Made by a program: the position numbers and the translations under genes
Source of the DNA: Acholoe squamosa
Lineage: Eukaryota; Annelida; Polychaeta; Phyllodocida; Polynoidae
DNA length: 64,000 nucleotides
Direction: 5' to 3'
Assembly: GCA_949317995.1 (NCBI GenBank)
Contig: OX439039.1
Coordinates: 15,057,282 to 15,121,281 of the forward strand
In this document: piece by piece, positions 1-11,900 of the stretch
Position numbering within the stretch: the stretch's first letter is position 1
Layout: every line of letters begins with the position of its first letter
Notes under the pieces: generated by a model
What the model was told of the DNA's origin: nothing
The model's input: only the letters and a program-made list of their open reading frames with translations
The model's database searches: none

Positions 1-480
1 TGATTGCCTTTTTATATTTAGCGCTTTTATGATGCTTATAGTCCATGTTCATATCTCCGCATATCCATATCACTCATCCCACTTTCAGTAATAATGTACC
101 CAAGTTCATTATAAAATTCCTGAACATTTCCCTTTGATGGTCTGTATGCAGTAACAATCAATTTGTGTTTATGTAGGGGCGACATAGTGGTAAGTACCAA
201 CACTTCAATATTCTTATTAATTTTACACAGGGCATCAAGCTTCTGGGTATAGGTAGCATATTTTGGTGAGACGTAGCAAGCAACCCCACCTCCTTCATCT
301 ACTTCATGGATGGTGTGATCCCTGTCCTGTCTGAATAATGACATATTACAATGGCTGCCTGATGGTCTTGTATTCCTGGGTGGAATCATGTCTCACTAAT
401 GCATATGTAGTCTATATCATCAAAAGGTAAATCATACTGCCAGGCTTTACCACAAATACTATGTGCATCATGACACATCA
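1..480 (-). mobile_element. LINE endonuclease-domain fragment (degenerate)
   Basis: Three minus-strand frames together read as part of an APE-type endonuclease of a CR1/Jockey-like non-LTR retrotransposon. Around 385-480 the frame gives DIDYICISET, matching the start-of-domain LxxTET-like motif. At 36-389 it reads a central segment with a GGGVACYV motif, and at 1-60 a third frame gives GDMNMDYKHH, the GDFN-type catalytic motif. Frame changes between these blocks show the copy is dead. It runs off the left edge, so the reverse transcriptase part, if present, lies outside. The superfamily call is from motif recall only. Confidence 0.65.
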
Positions 481-2814
481 GCTTGAGTCCCTTGGTCCTG
501 CTGAACTCCCTCCCAGTTAAGAATGAAGACATGATAATGACAAAAGGACTGTGTGGGCTGACATATGTCCAAATAAGGCATCCTGCATTGGATCAACATT
601 CAGTAGATGTTGGGATTTCAATATATCACATGACACCAAATAACATAAATGGGACATCACAGGTGTGTTGTTGGTGCAGAAGGTGCAAACAAATACCTGC
701 TGCGCAAAATGTATGGGCGACAGGTCTGATGGTGTTTAAAAAAACTTGAAAACGTTTTTATTCCAAGTGGTTAAAGCCTCTGCAGGCGGGGTCACCTTTC
801 ACCAACATTTATGGAAGTGTCCAAAAATTGTCGTTATTCAATAGTCACTGGGTGTGTCCACATTTTAATGACTGTCAATGGCACATCTTTTTTAAATACA
901 TGTAGCAAATGTAGGAAACAATGACCTTTTTGTACATGGAACTTAAATGTGTGTGATCTCCCACCTGTCCATACTTATACAACAGTCATACAGAGAACAG
1001 TTTATGATTTACATGAAATCTATAAAAGACCGAAATGGGCTAATTTACCTTATTATATAAAAAGCATGTTACGCAAAATATCTTGATAACTTGAACCATG
1101 GCCTCAAACGGTAACTCTACTGGTACCGATGAAGTTTCTTATGTGCATATTAGATCTTTTTTTTGTCCAAGCCCTACACACCACCGTAAATTTTACCTTA
1201 AATTCAAACTAAGTCCGTCTACTACAACGGTACTTCATAATGCTGCAAAGCCAAACCAACTCAAATCTGCCTTTCTATCAAATTATTTAAGAAATGTAGC
1301 AAGATTTTATCCGTCTCACATTTTCTTGAATTTCACTGAACTCTCTGATTTTCCGCGATTGCTTTATTTACAGATCTGTGTGAGCTACTTTATTATAAGG
1401 CCCCTCGTGTGCCTTATTGGATGAGAAAAAAGCTAGGAATAAAAATCTTCAGAAGGCATGTCTAGTGGTTTTTAATCTTTAGTTTATTTCACTATAGATT
1501 ATTTCATTATAATGAGTACAGATGAGCGATGAAATGTGAATGGTACATTAACCATTTAGTAAACACAAAGTGACGTAATGCATTATGTCTGTTAGTCGCC
1601 ATGGTGCATGAATGCAGCCCTGGTAAGTAACTCGCCGGGCTGCATTTATAAACCATATAGAGTTGAGTAACTCCTGAAGGGTAGTCATGATGCACCAATG
1701 CAGTGCTGGCGAGTAGGTTCACCAGCACTGCATTGGTGCATCAAAATGGCAGGGATGTAAGCCAGGCATGGGCAAAAATCAGGAAGCCATACATTTACTT
1801 GATATAAAAGCCTTCCTTTTTACCAAACAGCCCTCCAAGTAGCACTCATATACAGAAAATATATGTCATTGAAAATCTTCAGAAATCAGGAAATCCTGAT
1901 AAAACTTGAAGACTTGCATCCCTGAAATGGTGATGGATGAATGTTATACATCAAAACTGTGAGAATTGGCCACAGGACAGAATACATCTAATAAATACAC
2001 AACAGTAACGACATATTCACAATGGCAGATGACAATATCCCTGAGGAGATTGGAGGGGTCTATCACCATATTCATTAGTATTAAATGCCAGACAATGCAT
2101 GATTACATTATACCACAATTATACATGAATGTAGCCGTGGCCATTTTAAAGTTCTACTTCTCTATAAGGTGCATCGTGAGTTGCTCCCAGACCTATAAGA
2201 CGCACCTAAGGCTTGATTTTGACCATTTAGTACTACATGTGTCCTCTAATATATACACTCTTTATGTTTCAGGGACATGAAGTTATCTTCTATTTTTTTT
2301 TCTTCTACAACAAAGGACACAAATTACTACAGTACTTTCCAGGCCCATAATAAGGCTCCAGGTACGCCTTAAAGGTCTGGTTTTAGTTTAGTGCCTTATA
2401 CAATGTATATTAGGCAATAAGGTAATGCTATTTATAGTAATACACATATCTAGTTTTGAGAAGACAATCTTCTATGATTGGTGGCAATGTTGTATGGTAT
2501 GTCAAATATTTGCTCAATGCTAATCATATCACAATAGTCAGAAATGAAAAATATACAACAGTAGGAGATCTCAATTTTTGTACATATTTTGTAGGAAATG
2601 AGAAAATTGATCTGAAAATTCCAGTTGATAAGAGGATTTCCTACAAAAGTAGGAAAAATAGCTTGATGATCACTAAACCGATTAAAAGTAGCCAAAATGG
2701 AAAGGCCTAAATTGAGTATTTCCCATTACTTCAAAGGGTAGATCATGTTGTTACCTGAGGTAGGCCTGAGTTACCTGATTCTGAAGCACACATTTATACA
2801 ACATACATATCTTT
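481..2814. other. Non-coding flank downstream of XPA
   Basis: No convincing coding exon is seen. The stretch holds the perfect hairpin at 1688-1743 with its related upstream half from about 1600, and scattered decayed pieces of the TATAAGGCGCACC MITE family (near 2160-2210 and 2345-2375). Short open frames here (for example 1098-1424) lack codon bias and recognisable motifs. Confidence 0.5.
1688..1743. repeat. Perfect inverted repeat (22-bp arms), foldback MITE family
   Basis: The arms TGATGCACCAATGCAGTGCTGG (1688-1709) and its exact reverse complement (1722-1743) flank a 12-bp loop. Related hairpins occur at 6381-6486, 10181-10252, about 34600-34700 and 46284-46431. In the last copy the outer ends read CCTTTAAGGGCCGCTGAT and its complement. 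Confidence 0.8.
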
Positions 2815-2966
2815 TTACATTTTCTCATAAGTTAGTACATGTCCACACGATGTGCATGTTTTGCTATATTCATCCTCCTCCTCATCGTATACTTCCTCAC
2901 CATACTCGTGTTCGTGTCCCCCCACGTCCTTCCGCCACAGACTACTCCGCACTGCCATCCGCAGGT
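2815..2966 (-). CDS. XPA: XPA coding exon 6 and stop
   Basis: The acceptor is ATTTCAG. It encodes [12 protein letters not shown], a histidine/acid-rich stretch and the C-terminal cysteine motif [13 protein letters not shown], followed by TAA at 2815-2817. This is the TFIIH-binding end in known XPA proteins. Confidence 0.95.
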
Positions 2967-5900
2967 CTGAAATTAGAGAAATTACTCTATCAAAAAGAAT
3001 GTAACAACTACCCTGCATTTAGGCCACAAAGTGATATTGGGGAAATGCTATAAGCTGCACAACAGGCATGGGAATTGGTAATTCAGTACTCAGGGATAAT
3101 TGCAGGCATGGGACTGGGGGTCTGAAGAAATTTCCGAGAGGGTGATTAAATTCCTCTTCCAGGTGGTATTTGAGAGCAATTTTATGGGATGAGTTCCCTG
3201 AACCATCTAAGACCTCATCCCCCACGTTTAAATAGTTTCTCAGTGGATCTGTGCAAATCACAAGGATGACCTATTTGACCTTAAAATTTCCAAATTTCCA
3301 GAAATTTCCTGAAGAATCCCATGCATGGGGACGTATTTTCATTTTGCCAATTGTGTAGAAAATGCGATGGATTGGACAAGGTGACCGCCTATTTGCTAAT
3401 TCATCAGCAAATCACAGAAATCACATCTCTGGTATTATAGTATACTGAGACTGAGAGGGACAAAGAAAATAAAAACTCGGACTACCACTTTAAGGAACCA
3501 TTGAAGCTATTCCTAGACGATATCATCCAATTGCAGAAAGGAATGACCACTCCCTAGAGTCTGTGAGCTTTTAGATATAATATTACCGGTAGATGTGATT
3601 CAGAATCCATACTATTCAGGTGGACCCAGCAATTAGGCTCTAGATGTTTAGGAGCCCCACCCCTATATCGTAGGCGTATTCTTAAAGTTTATAATAAGCC
3701 AAAATACACCAGTTCGACCAATTAGTATTCAATCATCTAACTACCATAATTATACACCCACTCGACTATACATGGTATGTTGGTCGAGGATTTCTCTTAT
3801 TCTGTTACTTTAATTATAAAACTATAATCTAAATCCGCATTTATTCTATTTTGATCAAATCTGATTATATCAATTAAAATGGTGGAAATACTGACCAGCT
3901 TTATAAAAGACAAAAACTAGTACACCCATAAACGAAAACATAGGGTTTAGTGAACAAACTGTACATATCTTGAGTGTTTATGTGTGTGTGTGCGGGGGGG
4001 GGGGGGTCTCGGCACCTGTTTCCCATTTCAAAATCTAAAATTCAAAATCACATGAATTCCCTGCTGTGCACTTCATATAAAATATTGTAAAAAAAGCACT
4101 CACTTACACCAGAGTAAATCATCTTTTAAAAGACCTAAACTCACACATTCGGTAAAACTACAGTATAACGTCAGCAAGGCATTCCATGTTTGTATAACCG
4201 CTAGAGTGACCAGTGAGTTCAATCATCTCGTGTGAGTGTGAAGTATAGGTATTCCGGTACCACGAACAGATTTACTAAACCAAGTTCTCCATTCTACCGC
4301 ATATGATTCCAATGTACAATGTATAAGATACTAACCTTTGACTTTTTTATTATATCGTTTTTGTTTGAGTTTTTCCTTTGCATCAAGGCGGCGTTCTCGC
4401 TCCTCCTCAATCTTTTCCTCACTGCCCCACACTTCATATGCTCTTGCGATAACCTAAGAAATTGCAGAAATTGGATCATTTACTTGAACAGGTTCATTCG
4501 TTTAGCACTAAATTGATCAATAAAAAGGCCAGGTACACATTATAGCTTTGGTCTTATCTCGGAGTTTCCCTTACATGCAGGATGCGCCTTTCATGTGAGG
4601 TATTAAGGCGTATACCGCACCATATGCCCCCTGGTAGTCATATTGCTTACGGGCTTCCCTAGCCCACTTAAAAGGGTCTATTTCTCCTCTTTCCTATCTC
4701 CCAAGGATGTGTATGGTGCACAAATGTGCGGGCACAGACACATTCCTTTGTGAAATTGTGTAACACAGTTCTCGCCATGAATATGATCTTACCTCATATT
4801 GGTTACTCACTTATTAAGGTATTATGTGGCCAATCAGTGATGGGCGTGGGACGGGGGGGGGGCATTGACTGAATCCAAGAAAAAGACTGAAGGTCAAGCC
4901 TAAAGGTTAAAACCCAATGACGTCAGAAAGCTCCCTTTATCTCCACCCCACCTCACCCCTCGCCCCACTCAAAGTGCTTCTCATCCCCCCTGCAGGAGAT
5001 AATTAAATGTGACGAGACAGTTAATATCTTTAATCTATTTTTCTAGTCAATGATCCTTATCAATGTTTACAGTATCAAAGCTGTATTGCTCTTGAACTAC
5101 CGTTATACTCTGAATATAAGGCAATGCCTATAGGGGCCCTAGACAGGGAGCCCATGTCCCTTGTCGATCCTAAAGAAATAATATTGTCCCCTTGTCGATT
5201 TTGAGAACTGGCATTGTCCGTTGTCTCGCAACCCATGTCGCTTGTCGATATAAAAAAGTGGCTTTGTCCCCTTGTCGATTTAACCTGTTTGGGGCCGTCT
5301 TATACGCAGGGATCAACTCCTAACACGCTTTTTTGATTAGCCAAATTTAATGGTGCACCTTATACACACAGATTAATTTATTTAAGATGGAACAATAATA
5401 AGTCACCACAATTTGTCCCCGAATGAGCCTTGTAGGATTGATTGGTATGAGTTGAGGGTTACCTTATATGTGTGGTGCGCATTGTACATAACATACATAT
5501 ATTATGTTAACTCCTGAGCACCGCTCACCTGTGGTTCAAGATAGAGCTTCATCCGCCCCCAGTGTTCGTTGTGTGGGTTCTTCTTTTCTATAAACCGTAA
5601 TGGAGGTTCTCTCTGGTCTATATCTACGTCCTTCAATAAGTATCTGTCCTTTGCTTGTGACTTGGTTATAAGTTTGTGCTTCTCGTCTGTGTCTCTATAA
5701 TGAAAAGTAAAAGAAAGTTTGGAAATCATATGGTGGAGTGACTCAGCATCAAAAAAGAAATTGATCAAAAAGATGCAGACATGCCCCGTACTTGGGTTTT
5801 AGTAGCCAGCATCAAATTTATAATTTTGAAAATTGTTGGGCTAGAGGGGGCGAGCCTTGAGTGATAGTTCCACTACAGTCGGTTGGACCACAGAACTACT

Positions 5901-8900
5901 CGATTTTGGCTAATCCGAAGACTTTTTTCCTATACAATTGCTTCATGAAATGTCGTCCGAGTAGCTGTAAGTATCTACTTTGTCCTACCCTTACAAGTCT
6001 TTGTAGGACATTCACTCGATTCGTATTGTGCGAATTGAACATCTTAAGTAAATGGATAAACATATCATTCTTGTGCAGGTTTTATTCTTATCAAAACAAT
6101 ATCAATAAGCCATTTTCTATTCTATCCAATATGTTTTCCTCTGCCTCCAGACTAATTAGCCTTCAATTATCATGCGATTTTCTCGAAAATAAGAGAGCTG
6201 AAGGGAAAGGAAGGCAAAACAAATAACTTAAAAGACTAATCTTTAGCTCATTAAAGTTATTTTGCTTGATTTTTCCTCAAGAAGTCTAAAACTGCGCTGA
6301 ATACATCTGGCCCACAGGGAAATCATCCTGAGATCCTGTTCCAGGGTCTATTTAACCATTTGAGGACTGTTGCGCGCAATGGTCGTCATGATGCATGAAT
6401 GAAGCCCTTCTATGCATCATGCTGGTATGATGCATCAATGAAGTACCTGTGAGCAAAATCACCAGCACTTTATTGATGCATCATGTTGACAAATCTGGAT
6501 GATGCATTCCTGTATCAGCAGGTCACATGATGAATCTGGGTTCATGATCTTTTGTCAGTGTTACCAAACAACCTTTTATCAACGCGGGCCAGCACCTTGG
6601 CATCTTAACCAGGCCATTATCCGATCAACTTATGATACCAAATAAGAATATATTTTCAGAACAAAAGGGTTCTGGGTAATATAAGAATTCATCTTTGTAA
6701 ATAGTATTACCAGGGTTTATATTCATGCAGCACAGTGATAAATGAATTAAATTCACCGATGGTCCATGCACTGCTGAAAGGTCTAATAATAATCTCTCTA
6801 GTTAAAATGAAGGCTGAGAGCTCCTCTGAGACAACGTCACCGGCAGTAATATTTGGTCATTTTATTTGTTTTGGAATCAATCCTGTCTCAGTGGAACTGG
6901 TTAGTTCCGGTTTGACAGATATTTCCCTTGGGGCACAATTAAATGTAACTCTGCACAAATATGCGTAATGTTACAAAACTTTGTATCACTGTTGACCTTC
7001 AAAATCTTTTGTGCATTTTTGTACTGGTGGTATTGTTCTACCGTACCGTTGTGTTCAAGCGCCCCAGGGCTCATTAATTTGGCAGCCTCATTTTGCTTAG
7101 GCCAAAAAAAAATATTGTGTGTTTCCAGTTACATGGCTCAAATGTCTAGGGTCGGTAGGTCGTTTTTTTTCAACTTTCTTTTTTTTTATTTATTTTGTAT
7201 AGAAATGTATGGGATTCTATGATTAAACAGTAGAAATATGAAAACATAAGAAATGTGAAGCACATGTAAAAGATGAGAATGACTGTTATTAACTGAATAC
7301 CAATGGATGAGGACCTAGGTGAGCTCCACGAAAATTTGATGAAAGATTATGAAAACTATGGGAAAAATGCCTAAAAACTCCCCCAAACATATAAAAAATT
7401 CCCAAAACATATTTTTTTCCCAGGGTCAGCTCTGTTTTGCTAGGGTTGGTCGGGTAACTGGAAACAATCCTTTCTTTTTTTAGGCCTTATACAGGACAGG
7501 TATATATTTGAGATCTAGTTTTAATGCTTAAGGATTATTTCATGACCCCTCTGCCCCTGGCGCTTATTTGAGACTGGCAGTTATTCAAATACTGGCACTT
7601 ATATACGACTATACAGTATATCATATAAACCCCTCCTTTAAAGCGCACTGTGAGCTCAGGTATTATCCCATAAGGTGAAGCCGGGGCCCGGCCCCTGCAC
7701 TTTGGACCCCAACAGTACACACACCTGCCTGCCTGTTTCTTAAACTAAGCTCCTTTCTGATTGACTTCATGTCTGGGCATATTTCCAGACATGAAAAACA
7801 CTGAACCCGTCTTAAAAATGACCCTATTTTAAATTTCCACCAACAAAATTTGAACCCCACCCTCCTTTCCAGATTTCAGGGACATACGACTATCTTCACT
7901 CACCTACACTCGTTACACACTGAGAACCGGAACTTCTCGTACAGATACGACTCGAGGTATTCCCGGCCACACTCCTGACAGATAAGCTGATCGTCATCAA
8001 ACAGCTCGTCCTCGTTCAGCAGTAACAAAGCTCCTGAAACAAGACAGTAGAGTTTGAGTTTAACAAGTATTTATTTGGCAAAAATCATATACATACGTTT
8101 TTCAGATCGGCCAAAATGCGGCAACAAGGAAAACAGTATAGCGCTAAAAAAGGTAGTACAGTGTAATCATGGGGAAACACAACGTTACTGAGTTTAGAAC
8201 TTAAAACAATATTACTAAATTGCCAAACTCACTAGGAGCCATCAAAAGCATCCACGATACTAGTTTCAATATAAGCAACCAGGCATGACACAAACAGCCT
8301 TAGTTAACAATTGGACAGCACTGATAATGATGTAACCAATATAGTTATATTATCTATCAGGTGACAGATTCAAACCTTACTCATAAATTCCTCTTTACTG
8401 TTGAGGTGTTGTACATTGGCTTCTAGCATGTCCCATAGCTGAGTACCTCTAAACAAAGGTGATTTATCATAAGTCAGACATGTAGACCTTTTTACCTTTA
8501 GTTGCTTCTTAACATTACCCCTTAAATTCCGAGGCGGTACATGAACACTCGAAGGGTTACATGAGAGATCATACATGATTGGTAATTGATTTTGATCACG
8601 TCTGACCTTTAGCATCTTAGCTTTGGTTCTAATATGCAAATTATGGATAGACATATCTCGAGTGTTGTAGATCCGCAAGCACAGACGAAGACAATGATTT
8701 TGCATAAGTTGTAGGCGCCCAGTACATACTCTAGGGCCACTATCATGGAGAAAACTGGCATGTTATAAATACAGGCAACACCATCTGTTTATATAATTTG
8801 ATACACAGGTCATTGTCGACAAACTTTCTGACTCTCCTAAGCTGGTACATTTTATGATGAAGACTGTGTATTACCTTCTCAGATAGTCAGGCCTCGATCT

Positions 8901-11900
8901 ATAACAGCCCCTAGGTCAGCAAGATTCTCCCTAATATAGTTTGCATCACGGGCGCACCATAACAGATGAGTTTTTTTCCGTATTAACAGTTAATCTAAAT
9001 GCCCTACACCATTTGCTAATTCTGTCAAGATCTTCCTGTAATTTGATCATTGATATCAGAGGATCCATATCGCTAACTAACACTGCTAAATCAACAGCTT
9101 ACAAACAAAAATGACAAGGCTTTATCGCAGTAACAACGCTGTTAATATGAATTATGAATAGAAGTGGGCCAAGCACGGAACTTTGTGGGACACCGCAAGT
9201 GATTGTTGACTTATGAGACTCACAACCATTGGCAGCAGTACATTGTGTTCTTTCATTGAGTAAAGATTCAAACCATTGAATAGAGGATGCAGAGAAACGT
9301 AAATCCCTAAATCTACCCAAAAGCAGGGAGTGGTCGACCGTGTCAAAAGCCTTCCTCAGATTAAGGAAGACAACCGCCGCACACTCCCCCTATTGAAGCT
9401 CTCAAATAGGAACTGAGCCAACAAATAAATAGCACCATTTGTGGATCTACCCGATACAAAGCCAAATTGTTTTGTAGAGATGAGATTGTTATCTATCAAA
9501 TATTTAATGACTTATGCATGTACTGCTTTCTCAATTAATTTTGAAATTAAATTTAGTTGGCGCCAGTTGGATATATCACTCAGGTTCCCAGACTTAGGTA
9601 GAGGAATGATGGTGGCTTGTTTTAATTCAGGTGTCCATATTAAGACCTATAAACCTTGGGGTTTACTCTTGGGTGATTTCAAAAAGGCTCTAACTCTGGC
9701 CTTCATACAAGACTGGCGCTTATAAGACAGTTGTAGGGGAGAGGGGGTCACGCTGTGCTAACTCCCAAAACACTTTTATTTTCTATTCACTTCTAGTTTT
9801 TGATATAATGCCAGAATCAGCTAATTGTGATGCTGCTAGATTCTTTTCAGATAACATTATACTTTCTATAAAACCTATTAATTTTTCCCCCCATAATATC
9901 TAATTTCTCACCTGGGGCATGAACCACTTTCCGCGCCTGAGACGCTGCTTCTTCCTCCTCTGGGTCGAGGAAGAATCCCCCGCCTGTATCTATGGGTGCA
10001 GATGGCTTAGCTTTCTTTCTGGAATAATCACAATTAAATGCTTTAATGATTGCATAGTGCTCTAATAAATAATAATCCCTTCACACTACAGAGTACAATC
10101 TATAACAGCTTATTGTTCAAGTTTTACATGATGCACCTTCTAATGGCAACCCTCCAGGAGTTTGTGCATCAATCCCGTAGGGTCGTCATGATGCTCCAAT
10201 GAAGAGCTGGCGAGTAGTCTCGCCAGCAATTCATTGATGCATCATGATGACCAATGGGCATGATACATCAGCGGCCTTTAAAGGGTTAAGGGATGTTACT
10301 ACAGTGGTCAGGGTGTGGTTCATATGAAAGATGTAGCATATATGGCATATACACACAGTTTCACAGTACCGAAAATCTTCGCGTATAAGACGCGGCTTAT
10401 GCACAAGGTTTACACCACCTGTGTCCTATAAGATTTAGCCCAACTCAGGGTGCATCTTACACATGAGGGTTTTTACCATAGAACAGTACTAAAGTGACCA
10501 CAATTTGACCCCAGGTGCATCCTATATGTTGTAGCCTTTTAAACTCAAGGTGCCGTCTTATAGGCGAGGATTTACGACAGTGAATCTACCAGTATGTGTG
10601 CTAGACATTTTACAATATTATATGTACCGTTAGTTACGTAAAACAAACCTAAGGTAGTATTATTCTGGTCTTTCACAATACCGTAATCTCCCACGTATAA
10701 GGCGCACCCCCAACTCAGGGAGGCCTGTTCCACGTATAAGGCGCACCTTTAAGGGCAGATTTTTGTTACCGTAATCTCCCGCGTAGAAGACGCGCTGCAC
10801 GTATAAGACGCACCCCAAACTCAGCAGAGGCATTTTCGCGTATAAGACGCACCTCTTAGGTACCAATTTTTGTCAATCCAGTACATTTCTATAGTAAAAG
10901 TACCCCTCGTATAAGACGCACCCCCAATTTCAGTACATCCTATAAGACTCCCCAGCATTTTGTTTGGCGTAGAGGACGCGTCTTATACGCGGGAGATTAC
11001 GGTAATTTAGTACTGTTCTATAGTAAAAATACCCCCCCCCTATAAGGCGCACCCCAAACTCAAGGCAATGTCCTTCCCACATATAAGACTCAGCAGCATT
11101 TTGTTTGGCATATAAGACGCGCCTTATACGCGGGAGATTACGGTACATGTAATTAACGAAAGACATGTTTCATCAAAATTAATCATGACTGGTACTGCCC
11201 TTGAAAATTATTATAATTATGACAAGCACTAAATCATAATGTCATCCTTTTTCAATAATGTATAATTCTAGTAAATACAATGGATTAGATAACAATGATA
11301 AATACCGGAGAACCGGGTGTAAGCAGCCCACGCACATCTTAAGTTGACTAACTATTTTGTAAAAGTGGTAGCACTCTTTCTATTTTTTTTTTTTAATTTG
11401 GTTTATTCTTTGCTTTATTTTCGCGAAGAGTACACACACAAATCTTATGACCATAATTTCTCTCCAGTAATATGCAGGACGTGCTTCTCAAAGACAATAC
11501 CTTTATATACGTGAGACAACATTCAATAGGCTGATATCGACTTATTCTGTCAATCTTACTGAATAATATCGTGTCCCATGAGTAGACAGCATGGCAAACA
11601 AATACAAACTAATAATCTATATCTCACATAACAAATGAACACCATTGATAACAAATATGACGTCTACTGAGCACAAATTAGATTCACTAGTAATAGTGTA
11701 TGCCTAGAAATCGTATGTTCGGGCTTTTTTTCAGAATACTGGACACCTCGGCAACAGGGAGAGCTTGGTAGCAGAAATATTGGAAGCAAGCAATAAGGCA
11801 CCTCAGACGCATGGCCAACTCCGATGAACTAGAACCATGATAATATCCCTCTCTTCTAATAGAATTGGGGGTAAACGACAACCCTAGTGATACTGTAGAT

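Noticed and set aside
5861-6226. 121-codon plus frame in an XPA intron
   Set aside because: No motif or codon bias; random open frame in AT-rich intron DNA.
10679-11145. CRISPR-like array from the repeated TATAAGGCGCACC units
   Set aside because: Units are inverted and sit in TA-flanked elements in animal DNA; they are MITE-internal repeats.
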